The position numbers were made by a program, and so were the translations under genes. A stretch of DNA of 15,390 nt, from contig DCDI01000164.1 of assembly GCA_002316345.1 (NCBI GenBank), positions 9,397 through 24,786 of the forward strand. The letters run 5' to 3'. The notes under the pieces are model-generated. The model made no database searches and was not told the DNA's origin. It worked only from the letters and a program-made list of their open reading frames with translations. Origin of the DNA: Phyllobacteriaceae bacterium UBA1059 (GTDB lineage: Bacteria > Pseudomonadota > Alphaproteobacteria > Rhizobiales > Rhizobiaceae). This document shows positions 1 through 6,904 of this stretch, piece after piece; position 1 is the stretch's first letter, and each line of letters begins with the position of its first letter.

Positions 1-1
1 C

Positions 2-883
2 ACACGTGCAGCGGCCGCCCTGGACATGCCGAAGACCACCGTCACCAACATGGTTCAGGGCCTTGAAGCGCATCTGCATACGACGCTTCTGAACCGAACG
101 ACGCGCCGGGTGATGGTGACCACGGTTGGCGCGCTCTATTACGAGCGTGCGTTGCAGATCCTGTCGGAGATCGATGAACTCGATGGCTCGATGTCGCATT
201 CCCACGCAGGTCCATCAGGACGATTGCGCGTCGAGATGGCGGGCGCCTTTGACGATCTCATCGTGATCCCAAACCTGTGCGATTTCTACATGAGCTATCC
301 GCAGATACAGCTCGATATCGGGGTCGGCGACCGGCTGGTCGATTACATTGCCGAGAACGTCGACTGCGCGCTACGCGGCGGCACACCGACCGATCAATCG
401 CTGGTGGCGCGCAAGGTTGGAGAACTGAAGATGCGCACCTTCGCCTCCCCGCTCTATCTCGAAAGACATGGAGCGCCGACACATCCTAACGACCTGACCG
501 AAGGCCACCTTGCGGTGGGCTATCTCAACGCCGCCGCCGGTCGGGTTTTATCCATGGAATTCTGCCGCGGTGACGAGGTCATCGAAATCCCGCCGCGCTA
601 TGCGATCTCGGTCAACGATGCCCGCTCCTACGTCAACGCCATAATCTCCGGCATCGGTGTGGGCCAAGCCGCCAGCTTCATGGTGAAGGACGCCGTGGCA
701 CGAGGAGAACTCGTGGAGATCCTCCCGGATTGGGAATGCGAGGTCTTGCCTCTTTACATCGTGTACCCTCAGACCCGCCACCTCAGCAACAAGGTGCGCG
801 TCTTCGTTGATTGGCTGGCCAAGCGCGTGCAGGCGCTGAAGGAGCCTGACCAAGGCAGGCCGCGCTGGGAGGCAGCAGAATGA
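2..883 (+). CDS. LysR-type transcriptional regulator (5' end cut by window edge)
   Basis: This is a DNA-binding activator or repressor of the LysR family. The reading frame is open to the first bases of the window, and the helix-turn-helix continues upstream of the first visible ATG at position 26 (residues TRAAAALD precede it). The true start is therefore outside the window, with roughly 15-20 residues missing judging by the usual family length of about 300; 293 are visible. The N-terminal part holds the second half of the winged HTH, including the recognition helix PKTTVTNMVQGLEAHL and the LLNRTTRRV wing typical of the family. The rest is the periplasmic-binding-like effector domain. Its stop overlaps the ATG of the glycerate kinase in an ATGA, so the two genes are probably co-transcribed and translationally coupled. 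That is unusual for a LysR regulator, which is more often divergent from its target. The inducer cannot be told from the sequence. The family call is very safe. Confidence 0.93.
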   Translation, partial: TRAAAALDMPKTTVTNMVQGLEAHLHTTLLNRTTRRVMVTTVGALYYERALQILSEIDELDGSMSHSHAGPSGRLRVEMAGAFDDLIVIPNLCDFYMSYPQIQLDIGVGDRLVDYIAENVDCALRGGTPTDQSLVARKVGELKMRTFASPLYLERHGAPTHPNDLTEGHLAVGYLNAAAGRVLSMEFCRGDEVIEIPPRYAISVNDARSYVNAIISGIGVGQAASFMVKDAVARGELVEILPDWECEVLPLYIVYPQTRHLSNKVRVFVDWLAKRVQALKEPDQGRPRWEAAE

Positions 884-2157
884 CGGCGACCATTTGGAGC
901 GACGATGGCGTTCGCAATCTGTTGCGGCGCATGTTTGACGCCGCTGTTGCGAGCGCGGATCCCTTGAAGACGGTTGCGCAGAATCTTCCAGCGAAGCCGG
1001 AAGGCCGGTGCGTGGTCATTGGCGCCGGCAAGGCTTCTGCGGCGATGGCGGCGGCGGTTGATGCAGCTTGGCCCGATGTAGACCTGTCGGGCGTCGTCGT
1101 CACCCGCTATGGACATGCAGTGCCCGCCGGCCGCATCCGCATCCTGGAAGCGGCTCACCCGGTTCCAGATGCCATGAGCCTGGAAGCAGGACCCGCCTTG
1201 GAGAAAGCCGTCCAGGGCTTGACCGACAAGGATCTTGTGATTGCCCTGTTTTCCGGCGGCGGGTCCTCCCTTCTGGTCGCCCCAGCCGGAGCCATGTCGC
1301 TCGCCGACAAGCAGGCCGTGAACAAGGCCTTGCTCCACAGTGGAGCGACCATCCGCGAGATGAACGCCGTGCGAAAGCACCTGTCGCGCGTGAAGGGTGG
1401 ACGTCTCGCCTTGGCTGCGCAGCCGGCGAAGCTCGTCACGCTGGTCATTTCAGATGTACCCGGCGACGATCCCTCGGACATCGCCTCTGGCCCGACCGTC
1501 GCCGATGTCTCCACGATCGAGACCGTCCGCGAGATCATAGCACGCCGCCGCATCGATCTCCCCCAAAGCGCACAGCAGTTTCTCATGGAGCACGTGGAAA
1601 CGCCCAAGCCCAGCGACATCACAGGCGACGTCCGCATCATCGCAGCGCCCGCCCTCGCTCTCGACGCAGCAGCACTTGTTGCGGAAGAAGCAGGATTGCA
1701 CCCTTTGATCCTGGGTGATGCGCTGGAAGGCGAAGCGCGTGAGATGGGAACTGTGCTCGGCGGCATTGCGCGCTCGGCTAAGCACAGGGGCCAACCAATC
1801 AAAGGACCGGCTGTGATTCTGTCCGGTGGCGAAGCAACAGTCACCATCGGCTCGGGCTCAGCCGGTCGTGGCGGCCGCAACACGGAGTTCCTGCTGGGGC
1901 TCGCCGTGGCTCTCGACGGCCAAGAGGGTATCTGGAGCATCGCAGGCGACACCGATGGGATCGACGGTACCGAGGATGCCGCCGGCGCGATCATCACACC
2001 CGATACGCTGGCGCGCGGAACGCAGGCCGGCCTGGACGCGAAAGCCTATCTTGCCGCCCATGACAGCTACAGCTTCTTCGAACGGCTGGGTGATCTCGTA
2101 AAGACCGGCCCTACGCTCACGAACGTCAATGATTTCCGGGCGCTTGTCATCGTGTAA
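880..2157 (+). CDS. Glycerate 2-kinase, MOFRL family (TtuD/GckA-like)
   Basis: This is a 425-residue cytoplasmic kinase predicted to phosphorylate D-glycerate to 2-phosphoglycerate with ATP, feeding glyoxylate, tartrate, hydroxypyruvate or serine-cycle carbon into glycolysis. Older annotations call this family hydroxypyruvate reductase (TtuD), a label taken from the tartrate cluster of Agrobacterium vitis. The N-terminal GCK domain shows the VVIGAGKAS glycine-rich segment (45-53), HPVPDAMS (93-100) and SGGGSS (125-130). The C-terminal MOFRL domain shows SGGEATVTIG (315-324), GRGGRNTEF (329-337), GDTDGIDGTEDAAGA (356-370) and the terminal GPTLTNVNDFRA (410-421). Length is normal and no key motif is missing. 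The start ATG lies in the ATGA overlap with the upstream LysR gene, which implies translational coupling and suggests that the regulator controls glycerate-generating catabolism. No other tartrate or glycerate gene lies in the window. Confidence 0.95.
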   Translation: MTATIWSDDGVRNLLRRMFDAAVASADPLKTVAQNLPAKPEGRCVVIGAGKASAAMAAAVDAAWPDVDLSGVVVTRYGHAVPAGRIRILEAAHPVPDAMSLEAGPALEKAVQGLTDKDLVIALFSGGGSSLLVAPAGAMSLADKQAVNKALLHSGATIREMNAVRKHLSRVKGGRLALAAQPAKLVTLVISDVPGDDPSDIASGPTVADVSTIETVREIIARRRIDLPQSAQQFLMEHVETPKPSDITGDVRIIAAPALALDAAALVAEEAGLHPLILGDALEGEAREMGTVLGGIARSAKHRGQPIKGPAVILSGGEATVTIGSGSAGRGGRNTEFLLGLAVALDGQEGIWSIAGDTDGIDGTEDAAGAIITPDTLARGTQAGLDAKAYLAAHDSYSFFERLGDLVKTGPTLTNVNDFRALVIV

Positions 2158-2430
2158 GCTGGAGAATGAGCTCTTTGCCGACCGTTATCCCGAGCGCGTT
2201 TAACAACCCAGCTCGAGAACAATATTCTCAAGGAAATGGTGGCGTTGGAACTTCATTCCTCAACAAAACAACTGCATTCAGATAGCTGTTGCCAGACTTA
2301 GTGGGTCTTGTTCGTAACCTCTGGGCTCTCTCTTGGCTAAGCCCGGTGGAACAGAGAGCCCCCGTCCCTTGCTAGCCCGCGCAAACCCAGTGCGGGACCA
2401 GCCGCTACCACCGTTTAGAAAGGCCGTTCC
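2158..2430 (+). other. Intergenic gap between glycerate kinase and the CMD-flavoprotein-ABC operon
   Basis: This 273-bp gap has no convincing coding frame. The first half is less GC-rich than the flanking genes and shows only a weak hairpin (GAGAA 2215-2219 with TTCTC 2225-2229). I find no GC stem followed by a T-run that would end the kinase transcript. I could not identify a good -35/-10 pair: TTGCCA at 2289-2294 has no matching -10 at 17 bp. The second half, from about 2323, is rich in complementary segments and is listed separately. The gap ends with a usable Shine-Dalgarno (GAAAGG, 2418-2423) seven bases before the ATG at 2431. The promoter of the downstream operon should lie here, but its position is not resolved. 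Confidence 0.6.
2323..2413 (+). promoter_or_regulatory. Candidate structured 5' leader with hairpin and possible pseudoknot
   Basis: Directly visible are a perfect 9-bp inverted repeat, GGGCTCTCT (2323-2331) with AGAGAGCCC (2353-2361), enclosing a 21-nt loop, and a perfect 6-base complement between CGGTGG in that loop (2344-2349) and CCACCG (2408-2413), just before the ribosome binding site. Between them lie two mutually exclusive pairings: CCCGC (2376-2380) with GCGGG (2392-2396), or GTCCC (2364-2368) with GGGAC (2394-2398). No T-tract follows, so it does not look like an intrinsic terminator. The arrangement would suit a cis-acting RNA that controls translation of the gene at 2431. I did not recognise a known riboswitch consensus. 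In GC-rich DNA some of this pairing could arise by chance. Confidence 0.4.
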
Positions 2431-3000
2431 ATGTCCAGGCTTGAACTGCGCACCATCAAAAACGCACCGGAAGAAGCCAAGCCGCTTCTCACCAAGGCTG
2501 AGGCGTCCAATGGTTTTCTTCCCAACCTCTTGCGCGTGCTCGCCAATGCGCCGACCGCGCTTGAAGCGTATCTGACGCTTGGCGGCATCAATGGCCGTGC
2601 TTCCCTGTCGCTGGCCGAGCGCGAGGTCGTGCAGATCACCGCTGCTGCGATCCATGGCTGCGGCTTCTGCGTCGCCGGCCACACCGCCGTTGCCACCAAG
2701 AAGGCCGGGCTTGATGCAGGCACGGTCGAAGCCCTGCGCAGCCGCGGCACCATCGAAAACGCGAAGCTCGATGCCGTTGCCCGCTTCACCGAGGCCGTCA
2801 TCGCCGGCCGTGGCGCTGTTGCCGATGCCGAGTTGGAAACCTTCAAGTCAGCCGGTTACGATGATCAGGCAGCCCTCGAAGTCGTGCTTGGCGTCAGCCT
2901 GGCCACGCTCTGCAACTTTGCGAACAATCTCGGCCAGCCGCCGCTCAACGAACAGCTTCAGCAATTTGCATGGACCAACCCGGCCCAGGCAGCCGAGTAG
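2431..3000 (+). CDS. Carboxymuconolactone decarboxylase / AhpD-like protein
   Basis: This is a 189-residue cytoplasmic protein of the CMD/AhpD all-helical fold. The AhpD redox signature is intact: CGFC at 77-80, His84 four residues after the second cysteine, and Glu65 twelve residues before the first. That spacing matches the proton-relay glutamate and histidine of Mycobacterium AhpD. It is therefore more likely a thiol-disulfide or alkylhydroperoxidase-type enzyme than a true carboxymuconolactone decarboxylase, which lacks the CxxC. The start is supported by GAAAGG seven bases upstream. It is the first gene of the five-gene unit, and its stop is four bases before the ATG of the flavoprotein. 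A reasonable inference is that it removes peroxide or reduces an intermediate made by the neighbouring flavoenzyme. Its true substrate is unknown. Confidence 0.9.
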   Translation: MSRLELRTIKNAPEEAKPLLTKAEASNGFLPNLLRVLANAPTALEAYLTLGGINGRASLSLAEREVVQITAAAIHGCGFCVAGHTAVATKKAGLDAGTVEALRSRGTIENAKLDAVARFTEAVIAGRGAVADAELETFKSAGYDDQAALEVVLGVSLATLCNFANNLGQPPLNEQLQQFAWTNPAQAAE

Positions 3001-3004
3001 CATC

Positions 3005-4084
3005 ATGCAGGGCAGCAGCACCACGGCCGAGACCAAGCGCTTCTCAGACTGGATCGAAACGGCAGCCGACGCGATCGATCGCGGCGAAGAACCGGCTTCG
3101 AACATCCTGCCGCAGCTCGCCGCGGCGGGCTATCCGGCGATCGGCGTGCCGGCTGCTTTTGGCGGTTCAGGCGGTGATGTCGTCAATGCGGTGAACGCTA
3201 TTGCGGACGTTGCATCGCATTCCCTGGCCTCAGCCTTCGTGCTGTGGAGCCAGCGCGCTTATATCCAGTTCCTGCTCGATAGCTCGAACCAGGGTCTGCG
3301 CGAGCGCCTGCTGCCGAACCTTCTAGCGGGTCGTCTCGCCGGTGCTACAGGCCTGTCCAATGCCATGAAATTCCTCGGCGGCCTCGAACCCCTGCAGATC
3401 TCGGCCACTGGCTCGGATACACTCACGCTCAACGGCAAGATGCCTTGGGTGACGAACTTGCGCCCAGAGGGCTTCCATGTCGCTGGCGCGGTGGATCATG
3501 AAGATGGCCGCGTCCTTGTTGTTTCTTTCGCCCATGACGATCCCGGCCTGACCAGGACCGAGGATCTTGCCTTGATGGGCATGCGATCGGCCAACACCGC
3601 GGCGCTGGCCATCAACAATGTGCGGATCAGCAATGACCGCATCATCAGCACCAACGCAAGGGAATGGCTGCCGAAGTCGCGCCCGGCCTTTGCCGGCCTG
3701 CAATGCGGCATGTCGATTGGCTTGGCGAAGCGCGCGCTGACCGAGGCAAAGGCGTGCGCAGGTGCCGGCCGGGGCGTTCTCGGTGAACCGCTGGCGCAAC
3801 TATCGCGGCAGCTTGATGATGCCCACGCGCGCCTTGCTGCCGGTTTGCGTTCCCAGGCCTTCGTGACAGACGCCTCCCCACTGTTCGAGCTTCGCATCAA
3901 GCTTGCCGACATCGTCGCGCAAGCCGTTAAGCTCGAGCTGCAAGCGTCCGGCGGACGCGCTTATCTGGAAGAACCCGGCCGCGCTTTTGCCCGGCGCTGG
4001 CGCGAAGCCGCCTTCATCCCCATCATCACGCCAAGCATCGTCCAGCTTCGTACAGCTCTCCAACAACGCTGGAACGCCGCCTGA
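3005..4084 (+). CDS. Divergent acyl-CoA dehydrogenase-fold flavoprotein (possibly monooxygenase-like)
   Basis: This is a 359-residue protein with the acyl-CoA dehydrogenase fold. The N-terminal helical domain includes LAAAGYPAIGVPAAFGG (38-54), a beta domain carries the FAD-contacting WVTN segment (148-151), and the C-terminal helical domain includes ASGGRAYLEE (314-323). It departs from normal dehydrogenases in two places. The TEPGAGSD-like substrate/FAD segment is replaced by unrelated sequence around 115-138. The YEGT segment that carries the catalytic base in medium-chain enzymes aligns by eye to IITPS (340-344), putting Thr342 at the glutamate position. It may be a flavin-dependent monooxygenase of the DszC/SfnB type, or an inactive or reassigned enzyme. 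The start at 3005 was chosen because the frame upstream lies inside the CMD gene; there is no strong Shine-Dalgarno, which suggests coupling. Its TGA overlaps the next ATG by one base. Confidence 0.85.
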   Translation: MQGSSTTAETKRFSDWIETAADAIDRGEEPASNILPQLAAAGYPAIGVPAAFGGSGGDVVNAVNAIADVASHSLASAFVLWSQRAYIQFLLDSSNQGLRERLLPNLLAGRLAGATGLSNAMKFLGGLEPLQISATGSDTLTLNGKMPWVTNLRPEGFHVAGAVDHEDGRVLVVSFAHDDPGLTRTEDLALMGMRSANTAALAINNVRISNDRIISTNAREWLPKSRPAFAGLQCGMSIGLAKRALTEAKACAGAGRGVLGEPLAQLSRQLDDAHARLAAGLRSQAFVTDASPLFELRIKLADIVAQAVKLELQASGGRAYLEEPGRAFARRWREAAFIPIITPSIVQLRTALQQRWNAA

Positions 4085-4860
4085 TGACATCAGGCCCCGG
4101 ACCCGTTCTGGAAGCACACGGCATTTCCCTCCAGTATGCGGGGCAGAGCGCCCCCGTCTTGAAGGACTTCGACTTTTCGCTCGGCAAGAGCGAGGTGGTC
4201 ACGCTTCTCGGGCCAAGCGGCGTCGGCAAGTCCAGCCTCCTGCGCGTGTTGGCCGGGTTGCAGGCACCTGCCTCCGGCACCATCCGCATCGATGGCGAAG
4301 CCTTGTCCGACGTTCATCCACGCCTTGCAATGAACTTCCAGAACCCCGGCCTGCTCCCATGGCTCGATTTGGAAAAGAACGTCGCTTTCGGCCTCGACTT
4401 TGCTCGCCAGCAGAAGCTGTCGCGCGAGGAACGCCAGAACCGCATCGACGCGGCCATCGCGGAAGTCGGTCTCGATCATGCCCGCCGACGCCGACCATCC
4501 GAGCTATCGGGCGGCATGGCGCAGCGCGCAGCACTTGCCAGGTGTCTGGCTCGCAAGCCGGAAGTGCTGTTGCTCGACGAACCCTTCGGCGCCCTCGACG
4601 AAATCACCCGCGCCGAGATGCAGGATCTGCTGCTCAAGGTCGTGCGTGACCTTCGAACGTCAGCCGTCCTCGTAACCCACGACATCGACGAAGCGCTGCT
4701 TGTGTCCGACCGCATCATCCTGCTCGGCGGCTCGCCCGGTCGAGAGATCGGGCAATGGACGATCGATCTTCCGAAACCGCGCCATGATGCCGTGTCCGAA
4801 CTCGGCCGACTGCGTATCGATATTCTTTCCACGCTCCGCAATGCGCGGCTCCACCACTGA
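4084..4860 (+). CDS. ABC transporter ATPase, nitrate/sulfonate/taurine class
   Basis: This 258-residue nucleotide-binding subunit powers the importer formed with the next two genes, at the inner face of the cytoplasmic membrane. All motifs are present: Walker A GPSGVGKS (43-50), Q-loop Gln86, signature LSGGM (141-145, with Met in place of the common Gln, as often in SsuB/TauB/NrtD relatives), Walker B VLLLDEP (161-167) and H-loop His199. The family is the SsuB/TauB/NrtD group, whose members import aliphatic sulfonates, taurine, nitrate, cyanate, bicarbonate or pyrimidine precursors, so the family alone does not fix the substrate. Its ATG shares one base with the stop of the flavoprotein gene (TGATG), a strong sign of translational coupling between the oxidoreductase and the importer. 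Confidence 0.95.
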   Translation: MTSGPGPVLEAHGISLQYAGQSAPVLKDFDFSLGKSEVVTLLGPSGVGKSSLLRVLAGLQAPASGTIRIDGEALSDVHPRLAMNFQNPGLLPWLDLEKNVAFGLDFARQQKLSREERQNRIDAAIAEVGLDHARRRRPSELSGGMAQRAALARCLARKPEVLLLDEPFGALDEITRAEMQDLLLKVVRDLRTSAVLVTHDIDEALLVSDRIILLGGSPGREIGQWTIDLPKPRHDAVSELGRLRIDILSTLRNARLHH

Positions 4861-4861
4861 C

Positions 4862-4868
4862 AGGAGGG
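4862..4868 (+). promoter_or_regulatory. Strong Shine-Dalgarno of the binding-protein gene
   Basis: AGGAGGG lies just upstream of the ATG at 4872, in the 11-base gap after the ATPase stop. It is the best ribosome binding site in this operon. It fits the usual need for more binding protein than membrane or ATPase subunits, and it fixes the start of the binding-protein gene. Confidence 0.75.
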
Positions 4869-4871
4869 TTC

Positions 4872-6062
4872 ATGCTGACCGACGATTTCTTTTCCCGACG
4901 CGACCTCCTTAAGCTGTCTGCTTTGCTGACGGCCTCAGGCGCCTTACCCTTCCTGCGTGCCGGTGAAGCGCGCGCCCAAGAGCCGGATGCGCCCGTTCGA
5001 ATCGGCTATCTGCCGATCACGGATGCCACGCCCCTGCTCGTCGCGCATGGCAAAGGCTTCTTCGACGCCGAAGGCCTCAAGGCCGAGAAGCCCGTGATGT
5101 TCCGCTCCTGGTCGCAGATCGTGGAGGCCTTCCTCGCGGGCCAAGTCAACGTCGTGCATCTCCTGTCGCCGATCACGGTCTGGGCGCGCTATGGCAGCAA
5201 AGCGCCGGCCAAGGTCGTGGCCTGGAACCACACTGCCGGCTCCGGTCTCAGCGTCGCACCGGACATTAACGCGGTAAAGGATCTCGGCGGCAAGACGGTC
5301 GCCATCCCTTTCTGGTATTCGATCCACAATGTGGTTCTGCAAACTCTTCTGCGCGAAAACGGCCTGACGCCGGTCTCCAAGAAGACGGGCACGCCAGCCG
5401 CCGACGAGGTCAACCTCGTCATCCTGCCGCCCGCCGACATGGTGCCGGCGCTGGCAGCCGGCACGATCGCCGGCTACATCGTGGCCGAACCGTTCAACGC
5501 GGCGGGCGAAGCGCTCAATGTCGGCAAGATTCTGCGCTTCACCGGCGATGTCTGGAAAGACCATGCCTGCTGCGTGGTCTTCATGAAGGAAGCCGACCTG
5601 AACGACCGTCCCGAATGGTCGCAGAAGGTGGTCAACGCGATGGTCAAGGCGCAGCTCTGGACACGCGAAAACCGCGCCGAGACCGCCCAGCTGCTGTCGA
5701 AAGACGATCCGAACCGCTATACCCCGCATGCAGCGCCGGTTCTCAAGCGTGTCCTGGCGCCGGAAGAGGCCGCCATCCAGACTTACGTCGACAGCGGCGC
5801 GATCCGTCACCCGGACTGGCGCGAAAAGCGCATCGACTTCCAGCCCTACCCCTTCCCGAGCTACACGGAAGAGCTGGTGCGCCGTTTGAAGGACACGATG
5901 ATCGAAGGTGACCGTGCCTTCCTCGATGCGCTCGATCCGGCATTCGCCGCCAAGGATCTCGTCGATGATCGCTTCGTCAAACAAGCACTCGAAGCCTCAG
6001 GCGGGCTTCAGGCTTTTGGTCTCGCTGGCGATTACACCCGCGAAGAGATTATCGCAGCGTGA
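4872..6062 (+). CDS. Tat-exported substrate-binding protein of NrtA/SsuA/TauA class
   Basis: This is a 396-residue periplasmic binding protein for the importer. The N-terminus carries a twin-arginine signal, SRRDLLK (8-14), followed by a hydrophobic stretch and an ARA-Q cleavage site near residue 35, so it is probably exported folded by the Tat system. The mature part opens with VRIGYLPITDATPLLVAH, typical of the COG0715 NMT1/NrtA-type fold, and continues with segments like the CmpA/NrtA branch (SWSQIVEAFLAGQVNVVHLL, VAEPFNAAG). A Cys-Cys pair occurs in DHACCVVF. Family substrates include nitrate, bicarbonate, sulfonates and thiamine precursors; the ligand here is not determined. The linked flavoprotein favours an oxidisable organic compound, which is inference. 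Its end overlaps the GTG of the permease gene by 4 bp. Confidence 0.93.
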   Translation: MLTDDFFSRRDLLKLSALLTASGALPFLRAGEARAQEPDAPVRIGYLPITDATPLLVAHGKGFFDAEGLKAEKPVMFRSWSQIVEAFLAGQVNVVHLLSPITVWARYGSKAPAKVVAWNHTAGSGLSVAPDINAVKDLGGKTVAIPFWYSIHNVVLQTLLRENGLTPVSKKTGTPAADEVNLVILPPADMVPALAAGTIAGYIVAEPFNAAGEALNVGKILRFTGDVWKDHACCVVFMKEADLNDRPEWSQKVVNAMVKAQLWTRENRAETAQLLSKDDPNRYTPHAAPVLKRVLAPEEAAIQTYVDSGAIRHPDWREKRIDFQPYPFPSYTEELVRRLKDTMIEGDRAFLDALDPAFAAKDLVDDRFVKQALEASGGLQAFGLAGDYTREEIIAA

Positions 6063-6901
6063 GCGTTCAGTCCGAGCCCCTGTCTGCCAACGACCTTGCG
6101 CCACCCTCAGCGCCGGCGCTGAACGCGCGCGCAAATCTCTTGCGCGACCGCTCGCTCCGTCTGGTTCTTGGCTTGCTGGGCTTGGTAGTCTTGTTGGCAG
6201 CGTGGTGGCTTGGCACCGATGTGCTTGCCCGACCCGACAGCTTCGCCGCGCGCTTCTCGCCGACCGCTACCCTGCCCGCGCTTGGCGAGTTGCTGAAAGG
6301 CTCCGATCTGCCGCTGCATGTCATGGTCAGCTTACGCCGCGTGCTGGTTGGCTTGGCGATCGCGCTTGCGCTCGGTGTGCCTATCGGCATCCTCGTTGGC
6401 ACGTCACGCTTTGCTGAAGCCGCAACCACGCCGGCCTTCCAGTTCTTGCGCATGATCTCGCCGCTGTCATGGATGCCCGTCGCCGTCATGGTGTTTGGCG
6501 TAGGCGACGCCCCCATCTACTTCCTGATCGCCTTCGCAACCATCTGGCCGATCATGCTGAGCACGGCCGCCGGTGTCCGCGCCCTTGATCCGCAATGGCT
6601 GCTTCTGTCGCGCAGCCTCGCCGCCACCCGCTGGGAAACGCTATCGCGCATCGTCATCCCCGGCATTCTCGGCCATGTGCTCACCGGTGCGCGGCTTGCT
6701 ATCGGGATCGCCTGGATCATTCTTGTGCCCTGCGAAATGCTCGGCGTGTCGGCTAGTCTCGGCTACTTCATCCTCGATACCCGCGACCGCCTCGCCTATC
6801 CCGAGCTGATGGCAACCATCCTGATCATCGGCTTAATCGGCTTTGCGCTCGACTCCCTTGCTCGCGCCCTTGTCCGCCGTTTCGCACCGGGACAAGCCTG
6901 A
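6059..6901 (+). CDS. ABC transporter permease, nitrate/sulfonate/taurine class
   Basis: This is the 280-residue membrane subunit of the importer, with a GTG start inside a GTGA overlap with the binding-protein gene. After a polar N-terminal tail of about 33 residues come several clear hydrophobic segments: LVLGLLGLVVLLAAWWLG, a helix around VLVGLAIALALGVPIGILVG, then WMPVAVMVFGVG, IYFLIAFATIWPIML, IAWIILVPCEMLG and LMATILIIGLIGFALD. The cytoplasmic EAA loop that couples to the ATPase is visible as GVRALDPQWLLLSRSLAATR followed by WETLSRIVIPGILGHVLTG. It belongs to the SsuC/TauC/NrtB family. The operon ends here: the stop is 3 bp from the stop of the convergent FAD oxidoreductase gene, and no terminator hairpin is visible in that space. 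Confidence 0.94.
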   Translation: MSVQSEPLSANDLAPPSAPALNARANLLRDRSLRLVLGLLGLVVLLAAWWLGTDVLARPDSFAARFSPTATLPALGELLKGSDLPLHVMVSLRRVLVGLAIALALGVPIGILVGTSRFAEAATTPAFQFLRMISPLSWMPVAVMVFGVGDAPIYFLIAFATIWPIMLSTAAGVRALDPQWLLLSRSLAATRWETLSRIVIPGILGHVLTGARLAIGIAWIILVPCEMLGVSASLGYFILDTRDRLAYPELMATILIIGLIGFALDSLARALVRRFAPGQA

Positions 6902-6904
6902 CGA

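Noticed and set aside
1155..1997. A 280-codon minus-strand open frame inside the glycerate kinase gene
   Set aside because: The translation is low-complexity Ser/Ala/Pro/Arg and matches no fold I know. The plus-strand gene is unambiguous.
2323..2361. The 9-bp inverted repeat as an intrinsic terminator for the glycerate kinase transcript
   Set aside because: No T-run follows on the plus strand and the loop is 21 nt. It lies about 165 bp past the stop and close to the next gene.
2300..2430. A guanidine, TPP, cobalamin or SAM-II riboswitch, considered because of the downstream importer
   Set aside because: I could not match the conserved core segments of any of these classes. Only generic pairing is visible, so it is reported as an unassigned structured leader.
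2579..3004. An upstream extension of the flavoprotein reading frame back into the CMD gene
   Set aside because: The extra 142 codons overlap the CMD gene in another frame and read as Ser/Pro/Arg-rich noise. Family similarity begins just after the ATG at 3005.
3903..4649. A 248-codon plus-strand frame overlapping the flavoprotein and ATPase genes
   Set aside because: It is out of frame with two well-supported genes and its translation is Arg/Pro-rich without motifs.
4944..5984. A 346-codon open frame on the minus strand inside the Tat-exported binding-protein gene
   Set aside because: It lies wholly antisense to a gene with clear family motifs, and its translation is Arg/Gly/His/Asp-rich with no recognisable domain. 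Long antisense frames are common in GC-rich DNA with this codon phase.
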